DNA from: Weissella sagaensis
Lineage (GTDB): Bacteria; Bacillota; Bacilli; Lactobacillales; Lactobacillaceae
NCBI RefSeq assembly: GCF_005405285.1
Contig: NZ_BJDT01000003.1
Span: 124,001 to 188,000 of the forward strand
DNA length: 64,000 nucleotides
Direction of reading: 5' to 3'
The notes beneath the pieces were generated by a model. That model saw only the letters and a list, made by a program, of their open reading frames with translations, did not search any database and had not been told where the DNA came from. Shown piece by piece: positions 38,801 to 46,786 of this stretch (its first letter is position 1; each line of letters begins with the position of its first letter). The translations under genes and the position numbers were made by a program.

Positions 38801-39270
38801 CCTAAAAACACATTATTTTTATCAACAATATTCGTTAAAGTTTTTACTAATGAAACGCCACGATCAGGTTCAGTTCCTAATACAACCGATAATTCCCCCA
38901 TACTAGGTAAAATAACGTATAATCCTGCCAAATAATCCTTTAAATCCACTAGCGTAACTTTTTTTGATTGTGTATTAATAATGCTACTAATCGTTAAAAG
39001 ATTATGATAACCCGTTTGATTCGCCACAATTAAAACAAGTGGATAGTCTTGTGAATTTTGCAAACCGACAATCTTAATTGTTAATCCTAAGATAGGTTTA
39101 ATATTTGCGTTTTGTGCTGCTTGATAAAAATCATACATACCATAAAGGACGTTTTCATCAGTCATCGCAACGGCCTGATAACCTTTTTCTTTTGCCGTAT
39201 TTACTAATTGTTGAGGGGTCATCGGGCTCCGCAACAAACTAAATGCTGTCATGGTTTGCAGTGGTACCAT
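35899..39270 (-). CDS. dnaE: DNA polymerase III subunit alpha, DnaE type
   Basis: The second replicative polymerase of Firmicutes, thought to extend lagging-strand primers. The 1123-residue protein has a PHP domain (1-200) whose first metal motif is replaced by QTMTAFS, so PHP activity is unlikely; this is usual in the group. The polymerase motif [12 protein letters not shown] is near 395-406, with [16 protein letters not shown] near 347 and [27 protein letters not shown] near 660. A C-terminal OB domain follows. A terminator separates it from the upstream gene. Confidence 0.96.
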   Translation of the reverse strand: [1123 protein letters not shown]

Positions 39271-39335
39271 AATAGCCTCCTTTTTATATCACTTGATTCA
39301 TTTATTGTAACTTATTTTCATTATAGCGATTACAA

Positions 39336-39363
39336 ATAAAAAAGACCACTGACAACAGTGATC
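39336..39363 (-). terminator. Terminator after the DUF2929 gene
   Basis: Arms GATCACTG and CAGTGGTC (one wobble pair) with a 4-base loop, followed on the minus strand by TTTTTTATTTG. Confidence 0.75.
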
Positions 39364-39390
39364 TCCTTGTCTTAAACGATAAGATGAAAT

Positions 39391-39579
39391 TTATTTATCT
39401 GCATGTGGTGCAGCTGATTTAGAGATTGCGACATAAGTAATCGTGGCAATCACACCAACAACAACTGCAAACAAAGAAGTTACTGTTGCATCATAGGTTG
39501 TACTTTCTAAAGCACTACCAATGTAACCAATAATCTCACCTAAAACAAAAGTCCAAAAAAACGTTACAATATACTTCAT
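39391..39579 (-). CDS. DUF2929-family small membrane protein
   Basis: A 62-residue protein with two hydrophobic helices (about 3-25 and 33-54) and a polar tail ending APHADK. The start MKYIVTFFWTFVLGEIIGYIG matches the DUF2929 family, whose function is unknown. It has its own terminator and an upstream gap of about 100 bases, so it is likely a single-gene unit. Confidence 0.8.
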   Translation of the reverse strand: MKYIVTFFWTFVLGEIIGYIGSALESTTYDATVTSLFAVVVGVIATITYVAISKSAAPHADK

Positions 39580-39676
39580 ATCAATACCCCTTAGTGTATT
39601 GCCAAAATGTTTTACAAGGTCATTTTACGCCCATTCCCTAAGTTTGTCACAGAATAATTAATGAATTTTTTTGGTT

Positions 39677-40174
39677 TTAAAAACGTGTATACTTTACCAA
39701 ACGCCAGGCGTAATCATTATCATCATCAGCTGGGCCTTCATCAATTATTTCAGATTGCCAAACAGTTTGATCAACTGATGGCATTTTAACATCCCCCGAA
39801 AAATCTGTTTGTAAATAAGTAACATATAGCGTATCGGCAATGGCTAAAAAGCTATCATAAATTGCCTTGCCACCAATAACTTGTAGCTTTAGACCTTGAC
39901 TATCTGCCAGTTGCTCTGCTTCTTTGGCAGAATAAACTTTCTGAAATCCCTCAGGCACTACTAATTTCTCATCATGTGTTAAAACCACATTTAGGCGATT
40001 GGGCAAGGGCCGTCCATGCAAACTTTTCATGGTATTGCGTCCCATCAACGCCATTTCATGAATCGTTGCTTGTTTAAAAAAATGTAAATCAGCCTTTTGA
40101 TGCCATGGCACTTGCCCATTTAATGCAATTGTACCATCAAGCGTTTGCGCCCAAATCAAATTTTTTTCAGCCAT
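39677..40174 (-). CDS. folA: Dihydrofolate reductase
   Basis: Reduces dihydrofolate to tetrahydrofolate with NADPH. The 165-residue protein has the family landmarks: IWAQTLDGTIALNGQVPWHQKADLHFFK near the start, LMGRNTMKSL near 42, and IGGKAIYDSF near 99. The catalytic acidic residue lies in the WHQKADLHFFK segment. ATG 40174 follows GGTGGGG and is one base after the ABC-F stop, showing translational coupling. A longer in-frame start at 40186 is inside the ABC-F gene. Confidence 0.95.
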   Translation of the reverse strand: MAEKNLIWAQTLDGTIALNGQVPWHQKADLHFFKQATIHEMALMGRNTMKSLHGRPLPNRLNVVLTHDEKLVVPEGFQKVYSAKEAEQLADSQGLKLQVIGGKAIYDSFLAIADTLYVTYLQTDFSGDVKMPSVDQTVWQSEIIDEGPADDDNDYAWRLVKYTRF

Positions 40175-40175
40175 A

Positions 40176-42077
40176 TTAAGCCCCACCTTCTATACGTTCA
40201 GATAATTCTTCCCAACGTAACATTTTATTTTCTAACGTTTCATTCGTTTCATCAAGTGCTTTTTGTAGGTCCCCTAATTTCGTAAAATCATCTCCTTGAG
40301 TCGTCATGTCAACTTCGATTTCACTAATTTTATTTTCTAATGATGCCATTTCATCTTCAATGGTTTCCCACTCTTTTTGTTCTGACCATGTTAGTTTTTT
40401 CTTCTTAGGTGCTGTTGCTTTAGCTGTTGTCGTTGGCACAACAGGCGCTGGTTTAGCATCTTTTTTGGCAAGTGTTGGTACACCATAATCAGTTAAATAA
40501 TCACTAAATCGACCATTATAACTGGCGACAACTCCTTCACCTTTGAATATCCAAAGCTTATCTGCAACTTTATCCAAAAAATATCGATCGTGGGAAACAG
40601 TAATCACTGTACCTGTAAATGTTTGCAAATAATCTTCTAAAACAGTTAATGTCCCAATATCCAAGTCGTTAGTTGGTTCATCTAGCAACAAAACATTTGG
40701 TTGTTGAATTAATAATTTTAGTAGATATAAACGACGTTTTTCACCACCTGACAACTGACGAATTAACGTACCATGCATAAATGGCGGAAACAAAAATTGT
40801 TCTAATAATTCAGCGGCTGATACATGGTTACCATCCCGATCGATCACTTCTTCAGCAACCTCACTCAAATAGGCAATCACGCGTTTATCATCTGGAATCG
40901 GTTCGGTAATCTGCGTGTAATATGCCATCTTAACGGTTTCACCAATTTCGATAATTCCTGTATCTAATGGTTGCTGTTTTGCAATCACATTCAATAAAGT
41001 CGATTTACCTGAGCCATTTGGACCAGTAATACCAATACGTTCATTTCCCTGCACTAGGGCACTAAAATCATCTAAAATTTTAAGCTGATCAAATGCTAAA
41101 TTAGCATTTTGAATATTGATAACTTTTTTACCCAAACGTGTTTGCCCTAAATTAACCGCAACATCCTCTTCAACCTTACGAGTACCTTGTTGTGCTGCCA
41201 AATCAGCAAAGGCATTTTCTCGTGCTTTTTGTTTAGTTGAACGAGCTTTGGCACCAGCATGCATCCACGCTAACTCTTTTTTATATAGTTGTGCTGACTT
41301 GTGTTCAGCGACTGCTTCAGATGCCACTCGTTCAGCTTTAGCCGTCACATACTTTTCATAGTTACCATGATATTCATATAATTTACCAAATGATAATTCA
41401 AAAATGCGATTTGTCACATTATCCAGGAAATAACGATCGTGCGTTACGGTCATAACAGCACCCTTGTAATTAGCAAGATATTTTTCTAACCATGCAATTG
41501 AATCAAAATCTAAATGATTAGTTGGCTCATCTAATAACAATAAATCTGGTGCTTGAATAAGCACTTGGGCTAACCCAACACGTTTCCGTTGCCCACCAGA
41601 CAACGATGAAATTGGTAAGTCTAAATTAGGTAGATGTAATTGTGACAAGATATTTTTAACTTCAGATTCAGCTAACCAAGCATCTTGTTGTGTCATTTGT
41701 TGTTCAAGTTTTGTATAACGTGACAATAACTTATCATCAGTTGGGTTTTGAGAATATGCGCCCAAAGCTGCTTGATAATCACGAATTAATTGGAATACTG
41801 GTTGTGCACCACTAAAAACGGCATCTAATACTTTTTTATCTTCATCTAAAGATGGTTCTTGTTGTAAATAGCCAATCGTATAATCATTAGGTGTTTCAAT
41901 GGTTCCTGCATCAGCTGGTGTAATAGCAGAAACGGCATTAAGTAAGGTTGTTTTACCTGTACCATTGACACCAACAATCCCAACTCGGTCACCTGTTTCA
42001 ATTAAAAACGATACTTGATCAAGTAACGTTTTCTCACCATAAACACTTTGCAGGTTTACTGCCCGTAATTGTTTCAT
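40176..42077 (-). CDS. ABC-F family ATPase (Uup-like)
   Basis: A 633-residue soluble protein with two ATP-binding cassettes and no membrane part: Walker A GVNGTGKTT near 37 and GPNGSGKST near 342, signatures LSGGQRKRVGLAQVL and LSGGEKRRLYLLKLL, Walker B LLLDEPTNHLD and LLLDEPTNDLD, an arm between the domains, and a C-terminal coiled coil (about 555-633) typical of Uup. The family works on ribosomes or translation. Whether it gives antibiotic protection cannot be told. It is directly followed by folA and preceded by cca. Confidence 0.92.
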   Translation of the reverse strand: MKQLRAVNLQSVYGEKTLLDQVSFLIETGDRVGIVGVNGTGKTTLLNAVSAITPADAGTIETPNDYTIGYLQQEPSLDEDKKVLDAVFSGAQPVFQLIRDYQAALGAYSQNPTDDKLLSRYTKLEQQMTQQDAWLAESEVKNILSQLHLPNLDLPISSLSGGQRKRVGLAQVLIQAPDLLLLDEPTNHLDFDSIAWLEKYLANYKGAVMTVTHDRYFLDNVTNRIFELSFGKLYEYHGNYEKYVTAKAERVASEAVAEHKSAQLYKKELAWMHAGAKARSTKQKARENAFADLAAQQGTRKVEEDVAVNLGQTRLGKKVINIQNANLAFDQLKILDDFSALVQGNERIGITGPNGSGKSTLLNVIAKQQPLDTGIIEIGETVKMAYYTQITEPIPDDKRVIAYLSEVAEEVIDRDGNHVSAAELLEQFLFPPFMHGTLIRQLSGGEKRRLYLLKLLIQQPNVLLLDEPTNDLDIGTLTVLEDYLQTFTGTVITVSHDRYFLDKVADKLWIFKGEGVVASYNGRFSDYLTDYGVPTLAKKDAKPAPVVPTTTAKATAPKKKKLTWSEQKEWETIEDEMASLENKISEIEVDMTTQGDDFTKLGDLQKALDETNETLENKMLRWEELSERIEGGA

Positions 42078-42083
42078 TGTAAG

Positions 42084-43301
42084 TTATTTCTTCTCTTTCT
42101 GTACAAATTCGACAGCCGCCCTTAATAACATTTCTTTGTCATTAGACACTTGTCCCATTACGACTTGATACTCTAAATTAGCTAAAATTTTTCCAAATAA
42201 CGGTCCAGGGGCTAACTGTAATTCTTTAACTAATTCACCACCGTTAATTGCTAATGCTTTTTTATCCTTGATAGGTAAAGCTTGATAACGTTCCGCTAAC
42301 CTGTTGACATCAACATGCAACTCACTGAGTTTGATTACTGCTAAAGTTGTTGAGATAGCTGATTTCGTTTGATATAGTTGCCAATCGTCAACATCTTTAG
42401 CTCGCAAATCATTCATAACTGCCACAGATGCTTTAGCAATTTGAATCATATCATTTGGTTGCTTCCAAGCTTTTAAAAATCGACCTGTTGCCTCAGGATT
42501 TAGGCCTAATTCAAACGCTAGCAATGTCCAAGCTTGGTTATCAGTCACAGGCTGTCCTTGTTGTAACAGTAGCGCTAGTGCTGCTAAATCACGATCACTA
42601 TTACCCAACATCGGCATATACTTGTTCAACCCACTTTTTATAAGTTCAACTAACCCATAACTTGCTGCCGGCCCCTGCATCAGTTTTGTAAATTCAATAT
42701 TAATTCGTTCAATTGCAATATTAGCTAGCAAAGCTGCATTAGCCGAAATGGCAGCTAGCGTTTCATCATCAATTTTAAAGTCTAATTGTGCTGCGAAACG
42801 AACTGCACGCATCATTCGTAAAGCATCCTCATGAAAACGTTCTTCAGCTTTTCCAACTGCTCGTAAGACCTTTTCGTTCAAATCTGCAACACCGCCAAAT
42901 AAATCAATTACTTCGCCTGTTTTTGTCAAAGCTAAAGCATTCACAGTAAAGTCACGTCGCTTTAAGTCATCTGTCAATGAACGAACAAAGGTTACCTCAT
43001 CTGGACGCCTAAAATCTGTATAGGTTGATTCTGTTCTAAAAGTTGTTGTCTCATATCCTGTACCATGATCCAAAATCATCACCGTACCATGATCAATGCC
43101 TGTATTAACTGTTCGTTGAAAAATGCGCTTAATTTCTTCAGGATAAGCCGAAGTGGCAATATCAACATCATGAATTGGTTTATTTAATAGTGTATCTCGC
43201 ACTGAGCCACCGACAAAATATGCTTCATACCCAGCAGCTTCAATTGTTTCCAAAATGGGTAACGCATCTGTAAACTCTGTTGGCATTGTATTAATTTTCA
43301 T
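42084..43301 (-). CDS. cca: CCA tRNA nucleotidyltransferase
   Basis: Adds or repairs the 3' CCA end of tRNA. The 405-residue protein has the nucleotidyltransferase core: EAYFVGGSVRDTLLNKPIHDVDIATSA near 29-56 with the catalytic DVD, TFVRSLTDDLKRRDFTVNAL near 106, and RMMRAVRFAAQLDFKID near 150. The C-terminal domain is helical. GGAGG before ATG 43301 defines the start. The gap to the ABC-F gene is 6 bases. Confidence 0.95.
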   Translation of the reverse strand: MKINTMPTEFTDALPILETIEAAGYEAYFVGGSVRDTLLNKPIHDVDIATSAYPEEIKRIFQRTVNTGIDHGTVMILDHGTGYETTTFRTESTYTDFRRPDEVTFVRSLTDDLKRRDFTVNALALTKTGEVIDLFGGVADLNEKVLRAVGKAEERFHEDALRMMRAVRFAAQLDFKIDDETLAAISANAALLANIAIERINIEFTKLMQGPAASYGLVELIKSGLNKYMPMLGNSDRDLAALALLLQQGQPVTDNQAWTLLAFELGLNPEATGRFLKAWKQPNDMIQIAKASVAVMNDLRAKDVDDWQLYQTKSAISTTLAVIKLSELHVDVNRLAERYQALPIKDKKALAINGGELVKELQLAPGPLFGKILANLEYQVVMGQVSNDKEMLLRAAVEFVQKEKK

Positions 43302-43397
43302 ATTTAGCCTCCTCAATTTTTTACTATATTAAGTATAACAGACCAAGTCCTATAAAACGGTACGGTCTTTCATAGATTAATAAGTGTTCATTTATAT

Positions 43398-44222
43398 TTA
43401 AACGTTGTCAACTAGCGATTTTGCTAATAATAAGGCATGTTCTTTTGTATCTACAACCCCCATAAAACCCGTACGATGAATAAATATAATCCATGGCTTA
43501 TCAAGTTGCGGTAACGGTTGTTTAACTTCAAAACTACCATGACTGACTGGCACGCCTTGAATCATCCAATTCCCATCTTTTCTAGGCATCACAACAAAAC
43601 GACATTTATCAAATTGTTCTACGTAATCTTTCCATGGCCCAGAAACTGGTAATAACAATATCTCATCAGATATAAAAGTTGCATTATTAATAACATCTTT
43701 TTCAGCAATTAATTTCGCAATAGTTTTATAAATACGATTATCTAACACACCTTTTGCAAATGTGATAGCGCGTTTAAAGCTTTCTAACTCATGATCTTCA
43801 TCATAAAAATCATTGATAGCATCCGAAATCGTAAATGCCGGACTTTGATAAGTTGAAACCCCATTATCCAATGCATCAATGCCAATAATAAAACTTTTTT
43901 CTACATTTAATTTCGTTTTCATAATCAAATCTGGGGCAATATCTGGCATCATTTTTTTTAAATAGGTTTCACTAAATTTTTGCCAAATCAACCCAAAAGC
44001 TGCCATTGGCACACCATTTTCATGTTGCCTTTGATCGTCAATACCGTGATGATCAAATTCACCACCACCAACATCATATACAAAATTATTTTTATCATTT
44101 GTTATCTGTTCATCTCGTGTACGGACAAGTGGTAATTCAGGAAGCAGTTGTGTCAAAATAACACTTGCAAAGACATCATCAGCATGAAACTTACCATTAT
44201 GTGTAACTAATTGTTGATACAT
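43398..44222 (-). CDS. MYG1-family protein
   Basis: A 274-residue member of the MYG1 family, DHH-related metal-dependent nucleases. The start THNGKFHADDVFASVIL and the VYDVGGGEFDHHG motif (about 49-61) give the metal-binding His/Asp set. Eukaryotic MYG1 has been described as a 3'-5' RNA exonuclease; the bacterial role is not established. It forms a single-gene unit between cca and glmS. Confidence 0.88.
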   Translation of the reverse strand: MYQQLVTHNGKFHADDVFASVILTQLLPELPLVRTRDEQITNDKNNFVYDVGGGEFDHHGIDDQRQHENGVPMAAFGLIWQKFSETYLKKMMPDIAPDLIMKTKLNVEKSFIIGIDALDNGVSTYQSPAFTISDAINDFYDEDHELESFKRAITFAKGVLDNRIYKTIAKLIAEKDVINNATFISDEILLLPVSGPWKDYVEQFDKCRFVVMPRKDGNWMIQGVPVSHGSFEVKQPLPQLDKPWIIFIHRTGFMGVVDTKEHALLLAKSLVDNV

Positions 44223-44365
44223 TTTACTTAGCCTCCAAATTACTTGTAATCTTTATTTTCTATTTTACACGTGATTGCTTGATAAAAAAATGGTGCTTCA
44301 ACAAAAACTACCTTGAAATGAAACAGCTACTATTTGAGGTTTCTGATCATCAAAATTTTGATTAT

Positions 44366-44408
44366 ATAAAAAATAGCAAATTACCAATTGATTAGTAATT
44401 TGCTATTT
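44366..44408. terminator. Terminator after glmS
   Basis: Arms AAATAGCAAATTAC and GTAATTTGCTATTT, with A run before and T following; ends the minus-strand glmS transcript. Confidence 0.85.
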
Positions 44409-44450
44409 TGCAAGATAAGAACATTTATTGTGTTCTAACCTCATTATTTT

Positions 44451-46271
44451 TTACTGAACCGTAACTGATTTGGCCAAATTACGTGGGTGATCAACATCTA
44501 AGCCACGACCAAGTGATGTATAATAAGCCAACAATTGTGCTGGGACAACACTTACTAATGGTGTTAATAGTTCGTTAATATCTGGCAATACCAAATCATC
44601 TTCCGGCTTAGCAATCGCTTTAGTCACAATCGTAAACGTCTTTGAACCACGGGCTTGCGTTTCAGCTAAATTACCACGCACTAATCCTGCCAGACTTGGT
44701 TGCGTCATGATTGCAATAACGGGTGTATCTTGTTCAATCAATGCCAAAGTCCCATGCTTTAGCTCACCTGCTGCAAAGCCTTCTGTTTGAACATATGATA
44801 CTTCTTTCAATTTTAAAGCATCTTCAAGCACTACTGCAGCATCCACACCACGCCCAATATAAAAGGCATTCTGTGATGGCACAAGCATATCATCAGCAAC
44901 TTTTTGTAACGTTTCTTTGTCGTCAATGATACCTTGGATAGTCACGGCAATCTTTGATAATTCCTGTTCTAGATCAAGATTTAATTGCTTACGGTCTGCC
45001 AAGGCGTATGCCAAAATAGCTTGTAACGTAATTTGCGCAACGTAAGCTTTCGTTGAAGCAACCGCAATTTCAGGACCTGCAATCAATGGCAAAGCATATG
45101 TTGCTTCACGCCATAACGTTGACTTTTCAACATTAGTTAATGTTAATGACTTGAATCCTAACGCATTAATATTTTGTAGCACTTCACGGGAATCAGCGGT
45201 TTCCCCTGATTGTGATAAGAAAATAAAGAATGGGTTTTCTGACAACAATGGTTGATCATGTGCAAATTCTGATGAAACATGAACTTCAGTTGGAATCCCC
45301 GCCCAGCGTTCAAACATACGCGCACCAACTAAACCAGCATTATATGATGTTCCAGCAGCAATGATGTACAAACGATCAGCGGCTTTTATATCATTGATAA
45401 TTCCTTCACCAATTTGCGGCTCATTATCTTGTGGCAAATAACGTGAAATCAGATGGCGCAAAACAATTGGTTGCTCATCAATTTCTTTTAACATGTAGAA
45501 TGGATAAGTCCCCTTATCTGTTTCAGTTGCATCAATATCCAAATGGAAGATATCACGAGTGACTGATGCACCAGTTTGATCAAATAATTGTACATTATCT
45601 GGGTCAACAATGGCAATTTCACCATCATGTAGCTCGATAAAATCATGGGTTTGATCTAACATAGCGACCGCATCAGATGTTACCACATTAAAATCTGCGC
45701 CAATACCGATTAACAAGGGTGACTTTTGCTTAGCAACATACATGCGTTCAGGCTCTTCACGATCCATCAATAAGAACCCATATGCTGAATTTTCATCCAT
45801 CAAACCAATTAATTTCTTTAATGCATCAATAGTAGTTGCCCCTTCTTTAACAAATTTATCAATCATTTGGACTGCTACTTCAGTATCAGTATCTGATTCA
45901 AAGTGCACACCTGCTAAATAAGTTTGCTTTAACTCAGCATAATTTTCAATCACACCATTATGTACCAGGTAAAAACGGCCATCACCCGACTTATGTGGAT
46001 GCGCATTGTCAACTGATGGCACACCATGAGTTGCCCAACGTGTGTGCGCAATTCCTGCAGATCCTTTAACATCCTTTGAGGCCACAAGCTTTGCCAATTC
46101 TGAAACCCGACCATTTTCTTTAACTAGTTGATCAGTCCCCGTCGTTTCGTCAGAAACATACAACCCTGCAGAATCGTAGCCACGATATTCTAATTTTTGT
46201 AGTCCCTTCAATAAGACAGGTGCTGATTGATAATTGTTACTACCAGTAAATCCAACGATTCCACAAAACAT
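44451..46271 (-). CDS. glmS: Glutamine-fructose-6-phosphate aminotransferase, N-terminus MF-C
   Basis: GlmS makes glucosamine-6-phosphate from fructose-6-phosphate and glutamine, the entry to peptidoglycan synthesis. The 606-residue protein has the class II glutaminase domain (HTRWATHGVP near 77, HNGVIENY near 109) and two SIS isomerase domains, with the C-terminal HPRNLAKSVTVQ signature. The oddity is the start: ATG TTT TGT, giving Met-Phe-Cys. The catalytic Cys should be residue 2 and become N-terminal. A good AAGGAG ribosome site points to this ATG. Upstream lie NagR-like sites and a promoter. Confidence 0.94.
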   Translation of the reverse strand: MFCGIVGFTGSNNYQSAPVLLKGLQKLEYRGYDSAGLYVSDETTGTDQLVKENGRVSELAKLVASKDVKGSAGIAHTRWATHGVPSVDNAHPHKSGDGRFYLVHNGVIENYAELKQTYLAGVHFESDTDTEVAVQMIDKFVKEGATTIDALKKLIGLMDENSAYGFLLMDREEPERMYVAKQKSPLLIGIGADFNVVTSDAVAMLDQTHDFIELHDGEIAIVDPDNVQLFDQTGASVTRDIFHLDIDATETDKGTYPFYMLKEIDEQPIVLRHLISRYLPQDNEPQIGEGIINDIKAADRLYIIAAGTSYNAGLVGARMFERWAGIPTEVHVSSEFAHDQPLLSENPFFIFLSQSGETADSREVLQNINALGFKSLTLTNVEKSTLWREATYALPLIAGPEIAVASTKAYVAQITLQAILAYALADRKQLNLDLEQELSKIAVTIQGIIDDKETLQKVADDMLVPSQNAFYIGRGVDAAVVLEDALKLKEVSYVQTEGFAAGELKHGTLALIEQDTPVIAIMTQPSLAGLVRGNLAETQARGSKTFTIVTKAIAKPEDDLVLPDINELLTPLVSVVPAQLLAYYTSLGRGLDVDHPRNLAKSVTVQ

Positions 46272-46309
46272 ATTTTTCTCCTTAAAAACTAAAATCCAAA
46301 CAAATCATC

Positions 46310-46325
46310 AAATGGTATAGTATTT
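46310..46325 (-). promoter_or_regulatory. NagR (dre)-like half-site in the glmS leader
   Basis: The plus strand reads AAATGGTATAGTATT; the left half AATGGTATAG matches the GntR-family dre consensus (AWTGGTCTAGACCAWT) except one base. It lies between the glmS promoter and its start. Confidence 0.4.
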
Positions 46326-46363
46326 TTTTTGGTTATTTTTTATTTTTTTATATCATAAACACT

Positions 46364-46392
46364 ATTATTACGCGTTAATGTTTGCTGGTCAA
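46364..46392 (-). promoter_or_regulatory. Promoter of glmS
   Basis: On the minus strand TTGACC is followed after 16 bases by TAATAAT, about 95 bases upstream of glmS. NagR-like sites lie on both sides. Confidence 0.55.
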
Positions 46393-46414
46393 CAACTTCA
46401 TACAATTATATAAC

Positions 46415-46441
46415 TACTTTGGTATAAATTGGTATAGTTTT
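46415..46441 (-). promoter_or_regulatory. Paired NagR (dre)-like sites upstream of the glmS promoter
   Basis: Plus strand shows TTTGGTATAAA (46418-46428) and ATTGGTATAGTTT (46428-46440), two dre-like half-sites in tandem. They lie upstream of the -35 box; together with 46310-46325 they could allow a DNA loop. Confidence 0.4.
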
Positions 46442-46479
46442 AAAATATTGAAAAGTTTAAACTTACTTTAATTGTAAAG

Positions 46480-46509
46480 AAAAAGAGTTAGCCCAAAATA
46501 AGCTAACTC
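46480..46509 (-). terminator. Terminator after the small His-rich gene
   Basis: Arms GAGTTAGC and GCTAACTC with a 9-base loop, followed on the minus strand by TTTTTCTTTA. Confidence 0.7.
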
Positions 46510-46563
46510 TAAAAATATTAAGATCAGTGATCAATAGTGACCAGAGATTTTTCAATCATCGCT

Positions 46564-46677
46564 TTAATTGTGAGCGTTTGAATGCTTACAATCATTGTGG
46601 TGGCGCTTAACATCCATGCTTTTATATGCACGAACAGCGCGATCAACTTTCTTATTCAACATATTCATTCCAAACAT
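46564..46677 (-). CDS. Small His-rich protein, 37 aa
   Basis: A 37-codon ORF with a strong ribosome site (AAGGGGGC) and an own terminator. The first half is amphipathic and basic (MLNKKVDRAVRAYK); the last 14 residues are rich in His with one Cys (KRHHNDCKHSNAHN), a typical look for a metal-binding tail. A perfect 23-bp palindrome lies directly upstream at 46708-46730. I do not recognise a family. It follows amtB in the same orientation, with about 110 bases between. Evidence for translation is the ribosome site only. Confidence 0.6.
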   Translation of the reverse strand: MFGMNMLNKKVDRAVRAYKSMDVKRHHNDCKHSNAHN

Positions 46678-46707
46678 AAGATTGCCCCCTTTTATAATTT
46701 TATTCAA

Positions 46708-46730
46708 AGTGTAAAGAAATCCTTTACACT
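46708..46730 (-). promoter_or_regulatory. Perfect palindrome (putative operator) upstream of the His-rich gene
   Basis: Two exact 9-bp arms, AGTGTAAAG and CTTTACACT, are separated by AAATC. It lies 31 bases before the ATG and has no U tract at either side, so an operator is more likely than a terminator. It resembles, but does not match, the 17-bp GlnR consensus. Confidence 0.55.
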
Positions 46731-46786
46731 ACTGTAATATTTACCGTTGTTATATACTAACGCACTTACCTTAAATTGTCAATAAA

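Noticed and set aside
44312..44389. 25-codon plus-strand ORF between MYG1 and glmS
   Set aside because: No ribosome site and it runs into the glmS terminator hairpin.
46272..46563. Possible glmS ribozyme upstream of glmS
   Set aside because: The spacer is AT-rich with no ribozyme core that I can recognise; promoter and repressor-like sites explain it better.
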